This document shows, one piece after another, positions 33,369-42,066 of a stretch of 64,000 nucleotides of DNA. The position numbers and the translations under genes were made by a program. The stretch covers positions 558,001-622,000 of the forward strand of contig OY970376.1 in NCBI GenBank assembly GCA_963718755.1, given 5' to 3'. Source of the stretch: VRUE01 sp963718755 (GTDB lineage Bacteria > Actinomycetota > Thermoleophilia > Solirubrobacterales > 70-9). Under the pieces are notes generated by a model. It worked only from the letters and a program-made list of their open reading frames with translations, was not told the origin of the DNA and did not search any database. The first letter of the stretch is position 1. Every line of letters starts with the position of its first letter.

Positions 33369-36119
33369 TCAGTCCGCGGTCGCCGGCGAGGGCACGACTT
33401 CGGTTGCTCGCCCAATGCCCTCGTACTCGAAACCCGCGCCACGAAGGACGGTGGAATCGAGAAAGTTGCGACCGTCGATCAGCAGCGGTCGCGCCATCCG
33501 GCTCGCTGCTTCAGCCCAGTCGACCTCGGCGAACTCAGACCACTCGGTGACCAGGACCGCCGCGTCGGCGCCATCGAGCGCCTCCAGCGCTGAGCCACGC
33601 AGCTCGACCCCCTCGAGAAGACCCCTGGCCGCCTCCATGGCCACCGGGTCGTAAGCCACCACCTCGGCACCTTCGCCTTGGAGGCGGGGCGCCAGCACAA
33701 GGCTCGAGGCCTCGCGCATGTCATCGGTATCGGGCTTGAAAGCAAGGCCAAGTAGAGCGATCTTCTTCCCGACCAGAGAACCAAGGTGACCGTTCAGCTT
33801 CTGGACGACACGGCGCTTCTGCAGCTCGTTTACCTCGATCACCGCCGTGAGGAGTTGGAAGTGGTAGCCCGTATTGCCCGCCAGCTGCTTCAGCGCTTTC
33901 AGATCCTTCGGAAAGCAGTTGTGCAGGATCAGCCCACCGGTGGCGGCGACAGTCTGAGCGCCGGGCACCTCCAAGGAGTAGACCGGGCCCCGGAACCTCT
34001 TCTTCGCCGCGTTCGTGACCTGGGCCCATGCGATCTCGGAATCGTCGAAGCGACGGTATCCCGTGGGAGCGATGCGCTTGCCCTGCCGCTCCAAGGCCTC
34101 CAGCACCTGGAGCCGCTGCGCCACGGGAACCAGGCACATCGCCCGTTCAACCTGATCGGCGCCGCTGACTCTCAGCCAATTCGTGTCCTTGGTCGATTTG
34201 GCCGTTCGCCCCCTGCGCCACGAACAGACGATGCCGAGTTCGCCAAGCAAGCGCACAACCCCATCGGCGAGAAGATCGCTGATCGTCCCGAACTCGAGGC
34301 AGACGCTGGGCCCATGGTTGATCAGCGACCAGGACCCGTCTCCCTCCCAGAGCCCGGAGAGGAACGCCCACTTGCGCTCGGGCGTCTGCTCCCAGAGAAG
34401 ATCTGGCACCCGCTGCTCGTAGCTGTTGCGGCCGGCACCGAGGATCTCGGTCCACCACGCGGCGAGAATGCGGGAGGAGACCCGCACGCCGCGACTTGTC
34501 GCTGTCGAGAAGACCGTCGCCTTGACGCCCTGACTCTCCCAATAGCCGGCAACCTCCTGGGCAAGATGCTCCTCATCGGTCGGGTGAAATGACCAGGTGA
34601 GGCGCTGGCGTTTCTCCGCGCCACGCCCGCTGTCGCCGGCGATGTGACCCTCAGCCACATAGAGCCCCACAACCCGCCAGAACGCCTCGCCGACCTCCAG
34701 GCAGTCTGGGCTGTAGGTCCCATTGCGCGCGGTGCCCGCCGTCGCACCATGTAGGTCCATCTCGGCCGCACAGGCCTCGGGCAGGCGCAGCGCCCCACTA
34801 CGAGAGATGTCACCCATGCGTTGAACCTGCCCGCGCGGATGATCGAGGATCGCGGTGCGCTCCGTCAGGGATCTCTGGCGAAGAGCCGTGATCTCGCGAC
34901 GCTCTGGCCGGACGATGACTTGCTCTGCTGGGATCGCGTCTTCGATAGCGCCGAGAACCGAGATCGCTTCGGGCGCAAATCGCTCCCCCAGCCCGCCGGC
35001 AACGGGGAGCCAATCCGCATTGCTCAGATCCTCAGCCCGCACGGTGGTGACCACCTCGTCGTCGCGGCCGTCGCCGACGATCACCGGATGGTCGGCCGTG
35101 ATCCGTACCCGGCGGCCCATCTTCGTTCGAATCTCGACCATCTCCCCGTTGTATTCGCGCTTGGTCAATACCGAGACCGGCATCCACTCCGGCTTTTCCT
35201 CCCCGGGGACCCAGGACCAAGCGAAAAGGCTCTCCGGTGCAATCGCCTCGCCCGTAGCCTCCTCCCCGCCGGCCAACTCCCAAAGATCCTCGAAGGAGAC
35301 GAGCTTGGCGGCACCATGATGCCTCACGAGCACCGTTTCGCGGCCATCGAAACAGCTGCCGCCGTAGCCGATCCCGGCACGCAGGAACGACGGGCCGATG
35401 CGTTGGTCGAGGCCCATCCCCCGGGCGACCTCACCGACGTCGGCGCCGACCTCCTCGCAGACGTTTGCGATCTCGTTGACGAAGGAGATCTTCGTCGCCA
35501 GGAAGGCGTTGGAGGCAAGCTTGATCATCTCGGCGCTGGCGACGTCCGTACGGACGAGCGCGCCGCCCAGCGGCTCGTACAGCGCCGCCACCGCGTCGCT
35601 GCCCACCTCGTCGCCGCGATCGGCACCAATCACGACCCGATCGGGGCGCATAAAGTCCTCCACCGCCGAGCCCTCCTTGAGGAACTCGGGACAGGAGACG
35701 TAGGCAAGGCCGGGCCGATCGCGGCGGATCGCCTCGCCGGTCCCGGCGGGCACGGTGCTCTTCATGACCAGCACATGCCCGCCGTCGGCGGGAAGCTCCT
35801 CGACGACCGCGCGAACCCGGGAGAGATCGGCGTCGCCGGACCGGGTCGGCGGCGTGTCGACGCAGACGAAGAGCAGGCGCGCTGACTCGAGTAGCTCATC
35901 CATCTCGGTGGTGAAGGTGAGGCGCTCGGAGTTACGGGTGAGCAGGTCGTCGAGCCCGGGCTCATGGATCGTCATCTCACCGCGGGAGAGCGCGGCGATC
36001 TTCTCCGGCAGGATGTCCCGCGCGACCACCTTGTGGCCGAGGTCGGCGAAGCAGCTGGCCGTGACCAGCCCCACCCAGCCGACCCCGATCACGCCGATCG
36101 TCTCCTTGCCATCGCTCAA
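33369..36119 (-). CDS. UDP-glucose/GDP-mannose dehydrogenase interrupted by an intein
   Basis: 916-codon precursor. Residues 1-255 and 735-916 form a normal 437-residue dehydrogenase that oxidises a nucleotide sugar to its uronic acid: NAD site GVIGVGWVGLVTASCFADLG, VKSTVPAGTG-like MKSTVPAGTGEA, SAEMIKLASNAFLATKISFV, and the catalytic region GYGGS|C-FPKDLKAL. The intein (256-734) separates GYGGS from the Cys, so the enzyme is inactive until splicing, after which Cys735 becomes the catalytic residue. ATG overlaps the LCP gene stop by 4 bp. Exact substrate (UDP-Glc or GDP-Man) is not certain. Confidence 0.93.
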   Translation of the reverse strand: MSDGKETIGVIGVGWVGLVTASCFADLGHKVVARDILPEKIAALSRGEMTIHEPGLDDLLTRNSERLTFTTEMDELLESARLLFVCVDTPPTRSGDADLSRVRAVVEELPADGGHVLVMKSTVPAGTGEAIRRDRPGLAYVSCPEFLKEGSAVEDFMRPDRVVIGADRGDEVGSDAVAALYEPLGGALVRTDVASAEMIKLASNAFLATKISFVNEIANVCEEVGADVGEVARGMGLDQRIGPSFLRAGIGYGGSCFDGRETVLVRHHGAAKLVSFEDLWELAGGEEATGEAIAPESLFAWSWVPGEEKPEWMPVSVLTKREYNGEMVEIRTKMGRRVRITADHPVIVGDGRDDEVVTTVRAEDLSNADWLPVAGGLGERFAPEAISVLGAIEDAIPAEQVIVRPERREITALRQRSLTERTAILDHPRGQVQRMGDISRSGALRLPEACAAEMDLHGATAGTARNGTYSPDCLEVGEAFWRVVGLYVAEGHIAGDSGRGAEKRQRLTWSFHPTDEEHLAQEVAGYWESQGVKATVFSTATSRGVRVSSRILAAWWTEILGAGRNSYEQRVPDLLWEQTPERKWAFLSGLWEGDGSWSLINHGPSVCLEFGTISDLLADGVVRLLGELGIVCSWRRGRTAKSTKDTNWLRVSGADQVERAMCLVPVAQRLQVLEALERQGKRIAPTGYRRFDDSEIAWAQVTNAAKKRFRGPVYSLEVPGAQTVAATGGLILHNCFPKDLKALKQLAGNTGYHFQLLTAVIEVNELQKRRVVQKLNGHLGSLVGKKIALLGLAFKPDTDDMREASSLVLAPRLQGEGAEVVAYDPVAMEAARGLLEGVELRGSALEALDGADAAVLVTEWSEFAEVDWAEAASRMARPLLIDGRNFLDSTVLRGAGFEYEGIGRATEVVPSPATAD
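33918..35354 (-). other. Intein with LAGLIDADG homing-endonuclease domain
   Basis: 479 residues. It begins with Cys256 in CFDGRETVLV, has the block B motif RITADHPVIV (Thr-x-x-His), a central DOD homing endonuclease with VVGLYVAEGHI (about 483-493) and FLSGLWEGDGSW (about 586-597), and ends with block F/G VYSLEVPGAQTVAATGGLIL followed by HN, with Cys735 as +1 nucleophile. All splicing residues (Cys1, block B Thr-His, penultimate His, terminal Asn, +1 Cys) are present, so splicing is expected. Both endonuclease acidic residues (E in VAEG, D in EGDG) are present, so it may still be mobile. Confidence 0.95.
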
Positions 36120-37750
36120 AGCGCCGCCCTCCGTTTCTTTGGCTTCTTGTTGGGGATCTTCACGCGCGCCGAGCGTGCGATGCCGATCATCTGATCGTTG
36201 GTAAGCACGCGCAGCAGGCTATTCGCGACCCAGTAGGTGTTGTCGCCCCGGTGCCAGGCGACCATCCGCACCCGGTCGCCGTCGAGGAAGATCTCGTACT
36301 CGCGGTCGCGAATCGTTTCCGTGATGCTGGGCCCGCTGAGAATCGGCGGGTCGCTCCAGCCCTGGATTCCCTGCACGCCGAAGTAGTGCACGCCATCCGG
36401 CAGTTCCAGGGTCAGGACCATCCGGTAGGCACCGTGGCGGTTGCCGTCGCTGTCCTTGAAGTGGTAGACGCGCGGGTCCTGGATGTGCAGTTCGGGGTTG
36501 CTTTCCTCGAAGGCCGCCCCCGAGGGCAGTCGGGTCGGGTAGAAGACCGGAAAGCCGGCGCTCACCTTGCGGGCGACGATCTTCGCCTCCTCCTCGCCGG
36601 CGTCGCCGGCGGAGAGGAGCCCGTCGTCGCCGGGCGGCTTCGCCCGAATCTTCGGCTTCGGCTTGCTCTTGCCAGAGCCATCGCCCTTCTTGCCCTTCCC
36701 CTTCTTCTTCTTTGAATTCGGCTCAGCCTGGTCAAGCGTGCCGCGGGTACCACCGCTGGCTTCGATCCCGAGGAAGCGATCGACCGCTTCTTCGATCGCT
36801 CCTTCAGAGGCGTAGACGAAGCTTGGCCCCAGTTCAGCCGGGAAGTCGACCTCCTTGATTTCCGCGTTGCGCGAGGCGATGAACAGTTTCAGCACCTCGA
36901 GCATCGACTTCGTGTCGCTGATGTCGGAGCTGGTGTATTCGGTGAAGATGTCGATCAGCTCGCCTTCGCCCAGCACGTCGCGGGCAAGATCGGAGATCGG
37001 CACCCGCTGGCGGGCGGAGCTGAGGAAGTCCTGCTGGCGCGCAGCGCGCACGAGGTCGGTGTCGGTGTGGCGGTAGCGCACGTACTCCAGCGCCCGCTTG
37101 CCGCACATCAGCTGGTAGCCCGGCTGCACGTTGATTTCCGAATACTGTTCGGAGGCTGGCACGCCGACGTTCGAGTGGTAGTAGCGGCGGTCGACGTCGA
37201 CGTAGACGCAGCCGATCGCGTAGACAGCGCGGACGAAGCCGAGGTAGTCGACGTTGACGATGTGGTTGATCGGCAGCCCGGTCAGTTCCTTGACCACCTG
37301 CAGGGTCAGCTTCGGGCCGCCGTAGGCGAAGGCCGAGGAGAACTTTTCCGTGCCAACTCCCGGGATCTCGACCTTGAGGTCGCGCGGGATCGACATCAAG
37401 GCGATCGCGTCGTTGTCGGGATCGAGACGAAGCAGGATCGTCGTGTCAGAGCGCCCCGGGTCTTCCGGTTCGTTGGCGCGTTTGTCGGAGCCGAGGATGA
37501 GGATGTTCTGCGCCTCGCCTCCCGTGGTCTCCTTGAGGACACCGTCGACTGCGTTTCTAAGTTTGTTGTTGTGCCCGAGCGCCTCGGCGATGTTGTCGAT
37601 CTTGATCAGGCCGCTAGCGGCAACCGAGGCGGCCGTTGCGAGCACGATCACGAACGAAGCCAGCAGGAAGCGCCACCAGTAGCGCTTCGGCTTAGGCGGT
37701 GGCTCGTGGTCGCCTGATGGCGGCGGTTTCTTGAACGGCTCTTCGATCAT
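36116..37750 (-). CDS. LytR-CpsA-Psr (LCP) family cell-wall ligase
   Basis: 544 residues. A proline/lysine-rich cytoplasmic N-terminus, one membrane helix (about 28-50, FLLASFVIVLATAASVAASG) and an extracellular LCP domain: ILGSDKRANEPEDPGRSDTT (about 84), SIPRDLKVEIPG, YLGFVRAVYAIGCVYVDVDR and RALEYVRYRHTDTDLVRAAR. LCP enzymes attach glycopolymers to peptidoglycan. A lysine-rich linker (about 345-370) precedes a C-terminal domain of about 170 residues that is not typical of the family. It fits with the sugar-nucleotide genes downstream. Confidence 0.9.
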   Translation of the reverse strand: MIEEPFKKPPPSGDHEPPPKPKRYWWRFLLASFVIVLATAASVAASGLIKIDNIAEALGHNNKLRNAVDGVLKETTGGEAQNILILGSDKRANEPEDPGRSDTTILLRLDPDNDAIALMSIPRDLKVEIPGVGTEKFSSAFAYGGPKLTLQVVKELTGLPINHIVNVDYLGFVRAVYAIGCVYVDVDRRYYHSNVGVPASEQYSEINVQPGYQLMCGKRALEYVRYRHTDTDLVRAARQQDFLSSARQRVPISDLARDVLGEGELIDIFTEYTSSDISDTKSMLEVLKLFIASRNAEIKEVDFPAELGPSFVYASEGAIEEAVDRFLGIEASGGTRGTLDQAEPNSKKKKGKGKKGDGSGKSKPKPKIRAKPPGDDGLLSAGDAGEEEAKIVARKVSAGFPVFYPTRLPSGAAFEESNPELHIQDPRVYHFKDSDGNRHGAYRMVLTLELPDGVHYFGVQGIQGWSDPPILSGPSITETIRDREYEIFLDGDRVRMVAWHRGDNTYWVANSLLRVLTNDQMIGIARSARVKIPNKKPKKRRAAL

Positions 37751-37760
37751 CGCCGTGGAC

Positions 37761-38849
37761 TCACGCGTCGAGTCGGTCGGGAATCGCCCGCAGGAACTCT
37801 TCGAGCGCCTGCCGGTAGGCGATCAAGGAGGGGACCGAGACCCACTCGGAAGGCCCGTGGTGGCCTTCGCCCGCCGGGCCGAACTCGACCGCCGGCACCC
37901 CCACGCGCAGGAAGGAGACCGCGTCCGAGGCGCCATCGCGGCCGACGCTCATCGGCTCGCCGTCGTGATGGGCCGTGACCGCCTCGCGCAGGCCGCGGAC
38001 GAAGGGCGAATCGCGGTCGACGACCGCAGGCGGCCGTGTGAACAGCGGCGTCACCTCGGCGTCGGGAAGGCTCCGCACCTGCTCGAGCACGGTCTCGGGG
38101 TCCTGATCGGGCAGGTAACGAATGTCGACGTCGATGGCGCATCGGTCGGGCACCTTGTTGAGCGCGTCGCCACCCAGAATCCGGCCAAGGTTGATCGAAG
38201 GGCGGTCGAACAGCTCAGAGCTGTGCCGGGCAAACGGTAGCGACTCGATACTGCGGAAAACGTCATGTGCCTTCAGCACGGCGTTGTCGCCGAGCCAGGG
38301 GGTCGCACCGTGGGCAGCGACTCCGCTCACCTCCAAGCGCAACGCGAGCACCCCCTTTGCCTCGACCCCGATCTGCAAGTCGGTCGGCTCCCCCGTGATC
38401 GCGAAGTCGCCGACGAACCCGCCGTCGACAAGCCGGTCGCTCCCCCGTTCGGCCTCCTCCTCGGACTCCTCGTCGCCGACGATGCCCAACCGCACCCGCA
38501 CCCCATCCTGCTCCCGCATCGCGGCGGTGGTCACGAGCATCGCCGCCAGCGCGCCCTTCATGTCATACGCACCACGCCCATAGAGCCGCTCCTCCTCGAT
38601 CCGAGGATCGAACTGCCCCGGCAGCCCGGGCACGACGTCAAGGTGACCGTGAAGAACCACAGTCGGCGCATCCGCAGGCCCAACCTCGGCCTTCAGCACC
38701 GGCAGCCCCCGCACCTCCTCGGTGGCAACCCCGATCCCGCGAGCTTCCAACCAGCCCTCGACGAACCCGGCAGCTTCCAGCACCCCATCCGCCTGCGAGC
38801 TGTCGTACCCAATCAACCGCGTAGCAAGCCCAACCAGCTCCTCGCTCAT
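37761..38849 (-). CDS. M20 family metallopeptidase (ArgE/DapE/CPG2-like)
   Basis: 362-residue dinuclear zinc hydrolase of the M20/ACY1 group. Metal ligands lie in VVLHGHLDVVP (His, Asp), RGAYDMKGALAAML (Asp), GDEESEEE (Glu pair), AITGEPTDL and GEGHHGPSEWV (His). The dimerisation lid domain is in the middle. It could be acetylornithine deacetylase, succinyl-diaminopimelate desuccinylase or a carboxypeptidase; no Arg or Lys biosynthesis genes are near to decide. It lies 10 bp upstream of the LCP gene and probably shares its transcript. Confidence 0.88.
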   Translation of the reverse strand: MSEELVGLATRLIGYDSSQADGVLEAAGFVEGWLEARGIGVATEEVRGLPVLKAEVGPADAPTVVLHGHLDVVPGLPGQFDPRIEEERLYGRGAYDMKGALAAMLVTTAAMREQDGVRVRLGIVGDEESEEEAERGSDRLVDGGFVGDFAITGEPTDLQIGVEAKGVLALRLEVSGVAAHGATPWLGDNAVLKAHDVFRSIESLPFARHSSELFDRPSINLGRILGGDALNKVPDRCAIDVDIRYLPDQDPETVLEQVRSLPDAEVTPLFTRPPAVVDRDSPFVRGLREAVTAHHDGEPMSVGRDGASDAVSFLRVGVPAVEFGPAGEGHHGPSEWVSVPSLIAYRQALEEFLRAIPDRLDA

Positions 38850-38870
38850 CGGGGCTCTCGTGGGGCAGGT

Positions 38871-39008
38871 GGTCCGGTCATCCTCCGCGGGAATTTAGTC
38901 GCGCGCCCTGCGGGCGCTGCTCCAAGTGATGCTGCGCGCCTATGGCGCGCAGGAATCAGATTGCATATCGCGGCCTTCGGCCACATTCCCGCGGAGCACG
39001 ACCGGACC
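38871..39008. repeat. Family 3 three-hairpin junction element, copy A
   Basis: A closed multi-hairpin fold: outer stem GGTCCGGTC (38871-38879) with GACCGGACC (39000-39008), second stem CTCCGCGGGAAT (38883-38894) with ATTCCCGCGGAG (38985-38996), and three internal hairpins: GCGCCC-TGC-GGGCGC, TGCGCGCC-TAT-GGCGCGCA, and GGCC-TTC-GGCC. The unpaired joins GTGATGCTG and CAGATTGCATATCGC are identical to copy B. It lies in the only gap in the window longer than 300 bp without a gene (38850-39243); 39009-39090 between the two copies holds nothing that I recognise. Confidence 0.88.
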
Positions 39009-39090
39009 CCCTGCTTCGACAAGCCCTCGTCAGCACAGAGGAGCTGGTCGCCTGATCTCTCGCGGGAAGCTTGCATCTCTCGTGGAGCTT

Positions 39091-39245
39091 GAGGGAGGGA
39101 GGGGGTGCCCCTCCGCGGGAATGTCGCGAAGCGGCGATATGCAATCTGTCTTTTGCGCGGCCGCAGGCCGCGCAGCATCATCGGGAGCGGAGGCCAAAGG
39201 CCGAGCGACCCAAATTCACGCGGAGGGGCACCCGCTCCCTCCCTC
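39091..39245. repeat. Family 3 three-hairpin junction element, copy B (opposite orientation)
   Basis: Outer stem 39091-39122 with 39214-39245 (30 of 32 pairs). On the minus strand it reads, in the same order as copy A, hairpins GGCC-TTT-GGCC, GCGCGGCC-TGC-GGCCGCGC and CGC-TTC-GCG, joined by GATGATGCTG and CAGATTGCATATCGC. Each hairpin differs from copy A in sequence but stays complementary. The minus-strand element begins exactly with the atpC stop codon (TGAGGGAGGGAG at 39246-39235). Confidence 0.88.
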
Positions 39246-39657
39246 ATCCCTGCGCAATAGCGAGAAACGCTTCGGCCCTATCACGGTCTTTCTGCGCCCG
39301 CTTCTGCTCGCCGCTGCCGTCCTCGGAGTCGCTGAAGCGCTGCTCGGCGTCCGAGAGCTGCTCTTTGAGCGCCCCGGCGTCGAGGTCCTCCGGCGCAATC
39401 GCCTCCTCGATCAGGAGGCGGGCGTGGTTGCCGAAGACCTGCAGCCAACCGTGCGACTGGGCGTAGCGACGCGGCTCTGAGCCGCCCTCATACAGGCGCA
39501 GCTCGGCCGGCTTCAGCGCCGCCAGCAGCGGCGTGTGGTTGGCGAGGATGCCGATCTCGCCCCCCGCCGTACGGGTTGAGACCTGGCTCACCTCGCCGCT
39601 GAAGACCTCGCCCTCGGGGGTGAGGATCTCGACCTCGAATTTGGTCTCGCCGGCCAT
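39244..39657 (-). CDS. atpC: ATP synthase epsilon subunit
   Basis: 137-residue F1 epsilon subunit, part of the central rotor and an inhibitor of ATP hydrolysis. FEVEILTPEGEVFSGEVSQV and TRTAGGEIGILANHTPLLAALK are standard, with the C-terminal helical domain shortened and ending in AFLAIAQG. It is the last gene of the ATP synthase operon; a structured repeat element starts at its stop codon. Confidence 0.96.
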   Translation of the reverse strand: MAGETKFEVEILTPEGEVFSGEVSQVSTRTAGGEIGILANHTPLLAALKPAELRLYEGGSEPRRYAQSHGWLQVFGNHARLLIEEAIAPEDLDAGALKEQLSDAEQRFSDSEDGSGEQKRAQKDRDRAEAFLAIAQG

Positions 39658-39664
39658 GCTGGAC

Positions 39665-41092
39665 CTACGCGGCCGCCGCTGCTCCGGCGTTCTCGGTCAC
39701 CTGGTCGATCGAGCCCTGCATGTAGAAGGCGCCCTCGGAAAGGTCGTCGTGCTCGCCGTCGAGGATCTCGCGGAAGCCGCGCACGGTCTCCGCCACCGGC
39801 ACGAACTCGCCGCTGCGGCCGGTGAACTGCTCGGCGACGAAGAACGGCTGCGAGAGGAAGCGCTCGATCTTGCGTGCCCGCGAGACCGTCTGCTTGTCCT
39901 CGTCGGAGAGCTCGTCGATGCCAAGGATGGCGATGATGTCCTGCAGCTCCTTGTAGCGCTGCAGCACCTCCTGGACCTCGGTCGCGGTGCGGTAGTGCTC
40001 CTCGCCGACGACGTCGGGCTTGAGGATCGTCGAGGTCGAGTCGAGCGGATCGACCGCGGGGTAGATCCCTTTCTCGGAGATCGCCCGCGAGAGCGTGGTG
40101 GTCGCGTTGAGGTGGGCGAACACCGACGCCGGCGCCGGGTCGGTGAGGTCATCGGCGGGGACGTAGACCGCCTGCACCGAGGTGACCGAGCCGCGATCGG
40201 TCGAGCTGATCCGCTCCTGCAGTTCGCCCATCTCGGTCTCCAGCGTCGGCTGGTAGCCGACCGCCGAGGGCATGCGGCCGAGCAGCGCCGAGACCTCGGA
40301 GCCCGCCTGGACGAAGCGGAAGATGTTGTCGATGAAGAGCAGCACGTCCTGGCCACCCTGCTCGCGGAAGTATTCGGCCATCGTCAAACCCGAGAGGGCG
40401 ACGCGCAGCCGAGCGCCCGGCGGCTCGTTCATCTGGCCGAAGACCAGCATCGTCTTGTCGATCACGCCCGACTCTTTCATCTCGAGCCAGAGGTCATTTC
40501 CCTCGCGCGAGCGCTCGCCGACGCCACAGAAGGCGGAGAGGCCTTCGTGCTCCTCGCCGATCGAGCGGATCAGCTCCTGGATCAGAACGGTCTTGCCGAC
40601 GCCGGCACCGCCGAAGAGCCCGACCTTGCCGCCCTTGGCGTAGGGCGCGAGCAGGTCGATCACCTTGATCCCCGTCTCGAGGATCTCCTGGGTGGGAGCG
40701 AGGTCGGAGGCCGCCGGGGCAGGACGGTGGATCGGCCAGCGCTCGCCGGCCTCGATCGGGTCGCCCTGGTCGATCGGCTCGCCGAGCAGGTTGAAGATCC
40801 GGCCGAGGGTCGCGTCGCCGACCGGAACCGAGATCGGACCCCCCGTGTCGATGACCTTGTCGCCACGCTGGAGGCCGTCGGTGGCGTCCATCGCGACGGT
40901 GCGAACGCGGTCGTCGCCGAGGTGCTGCTGCACCTCGCAGACCAGCTCGGTCGCTTCGCGATCGTCGTCGCCCGCCATCTCGATCTTCACCGCGGAGTAG
41001 ATCTCCGGCAGCTGGTCGGGGAAGACGGCATCGACGACGACGCCGGTCACCTGCTCGACCTGTCCCACATTCGTTCCGTTCGTGTCAGCCAT
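39665..41092 (-). CDS. atpD: ATP synthase beta subunit
   Basis: 475-residue catalytic F1 beta subunit. P-loop GGAGVGKTVLIQELI (about 152), catalytic Glu in GVGERSREGNDLW, the DELSDEDKQTV segment of the DELSEED loop and ALLGRMPSAVGYQPTLETEMG are all present. It sits between atpG and atpC; the N-terminal MADTNGTNVGQVEQVTGVVV is normal. Confidence 0.98.
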   Translation of the reverse strand: MADTNGTNVGQVEQVTGVVVDAVFPDQLPEIYSAVKIEMAGDDDREATELVCEVQQHLGDDRVRTVAMDATDGLQRGDKVIDTGGPISVPVGDATLGRIFNLLGEPIDQGDPIEAGERWPIHRPAPAASDLAPTQEILETGIKVIDLLAPYAKGGKVGLFGGAGVGKTVLIQELIRSIGEEHEGLSAFCGVGERSREGNDLWLEMKESGVIDKTMLVFGQMNEPPGARLRVALSGLTMAEYFREQGGQDVLLFIDNIFRFVQAGSEVSALLGRMPSAVGYQPTLETEMGELQERISSTDRGSVTSVQAVYVPADDLTDPAPASVFAHLNATTTLSRAISEKGIYPAVDPLDSTSTILKPDVVGEEHYRTATEVQEVLQRYKELQDIIAILGIDELSDEDKQTVSRARKIERFLSQPFFVAEQFTGRSGEFVPVAETVRGFREILDGEHDDLSEGAFYMQGSIDQVTENAGAAAAA

Positions 41093-41125
41093 TGGTTCCT
41101 TTTCTCGTCTCCAAATTGAAGTCTT

Positions 41126-42046
41126 CTAGCCGAGCGCCTCGGCGCCCGCGACTACCTCGAGGATCTCCTGGGTGATCTCCGCCTGCCTGGCCCGGTTCAT
41201 CTCCAAGGTCAGGTCGTCCATCATCGTCTCGGCGTTCTCCGCCGCATTGCGCATCGCCGTCATCCGCGCCCCCAGCTCGGAGGCAGCCGACTCGAGTAGC
41301 GCCCGGTATACCGAGATGTTCACGTACTCCGGGATCAGCTGAGCCAGCAGCAGCTCGGCCTCGGGCTCGTACTCCCAGAGCGCTTTGCTGTGGGCTTTCT
41401 CGATCTCGGTCTCCTCGGCGTCCTCTTCCTCCTCGTCAACCCCGGCGCCGATCACGTCTGCCTGCTGCAGCGGCAACAGCGTCTGCCGCCAGACGTGCTG
41501 GGTGAGCGGCGAGACGTAGCGGTTGTAGACCAGCTCGACCCGATCGAGCTCCTCGTCGACGTAGCGGGCGGTCAGCTCCTCGCCGATCTCGCGCGCGTTG
41601 GCGAAGCCAGGTCGGTCGGTGAAGCCGGTGAAGGAGGTGCGGACCTCCTGCTTGCGGAAGGTCAGCGCGGAGACGCCCTTGCGCCCGACCGCGGAGAAGG
41701 CCGTCTCGACGCCCTGCCCGCTCAGCTCGTCGCGCAGGCGCAGCCCGTCGCGGATCACGTTGGTGTTGAAGGCGCCTGCCAGGCCGCGATCGCCGGTGAT
41801 CAAGACCACACCGACCCGCTTGACGTCCTCGCGCTCGACCATCACCGGCACGCGGGGCATCCCACCCGCCTGCTCGGCGGCGCGCCGGGTGAGCTTGCGC
41901 ATGCCCTTCGCATACGGCCGCAGCTGCTCGATCCGCTGCTCGGCACGGCGCAGCCGCGCCGCCGCGACCATCTCCATCGCCCGCGTGATCTTGTTGATGT
42001 TCTTGATCGACGCGATGCGGTTCTTGACGTCCTTCTGCGAGGCCAT
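41126..42046 (-). CDS. atpG: ATP synthase gamma subunit
   Basis: 306-residue rotor-shaft subunit. The start MASQKDVKNRIASIKNINKI and the C-terminal MRNAAENAETMMDDLTLEMNRARQAEIT (quoted in part) are canonical. A short acidic insertion (EEEEDAEETE, about 215-225) lies in the globular domain and is not universal. 33 bp separate it from atpD. Confidence 0.97.
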   Translation of the reverse strand: MASQKDVKNRIASIKNINKITRAMEMVAAARLRRAEQRIEQLRPYAKGMRKLTRRAAEQAGGMPRVPVMVEREDVKRVGVVLITGDRGLAGAFNTNVIRDGLRLRDELSGQGVETAFSAVGRKGVSALTFRKQEVRTSFTGFTDRPGFANAREIGEELTARYVDEELDRVELVYNRYVSPLTQHVWRQTLLPLQQADVIGAGVDEEEEDAEETEIEKAHSKALWEYEPEAELLLAQLIPEYVNISVYRALLESAASELGARMTAMRNAAENAETMMDDLTLEMNRARQAEITQEILEVVAGAEALG

Positions 42047-42066
42047 GGTCTAGCGGACCCGCGCCG

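Noticed and set aside
38850..39243. CRISPR-like array
   Set aside because: Only two inverted, non-identical copies and no spacers; it is a structured repeat pair.
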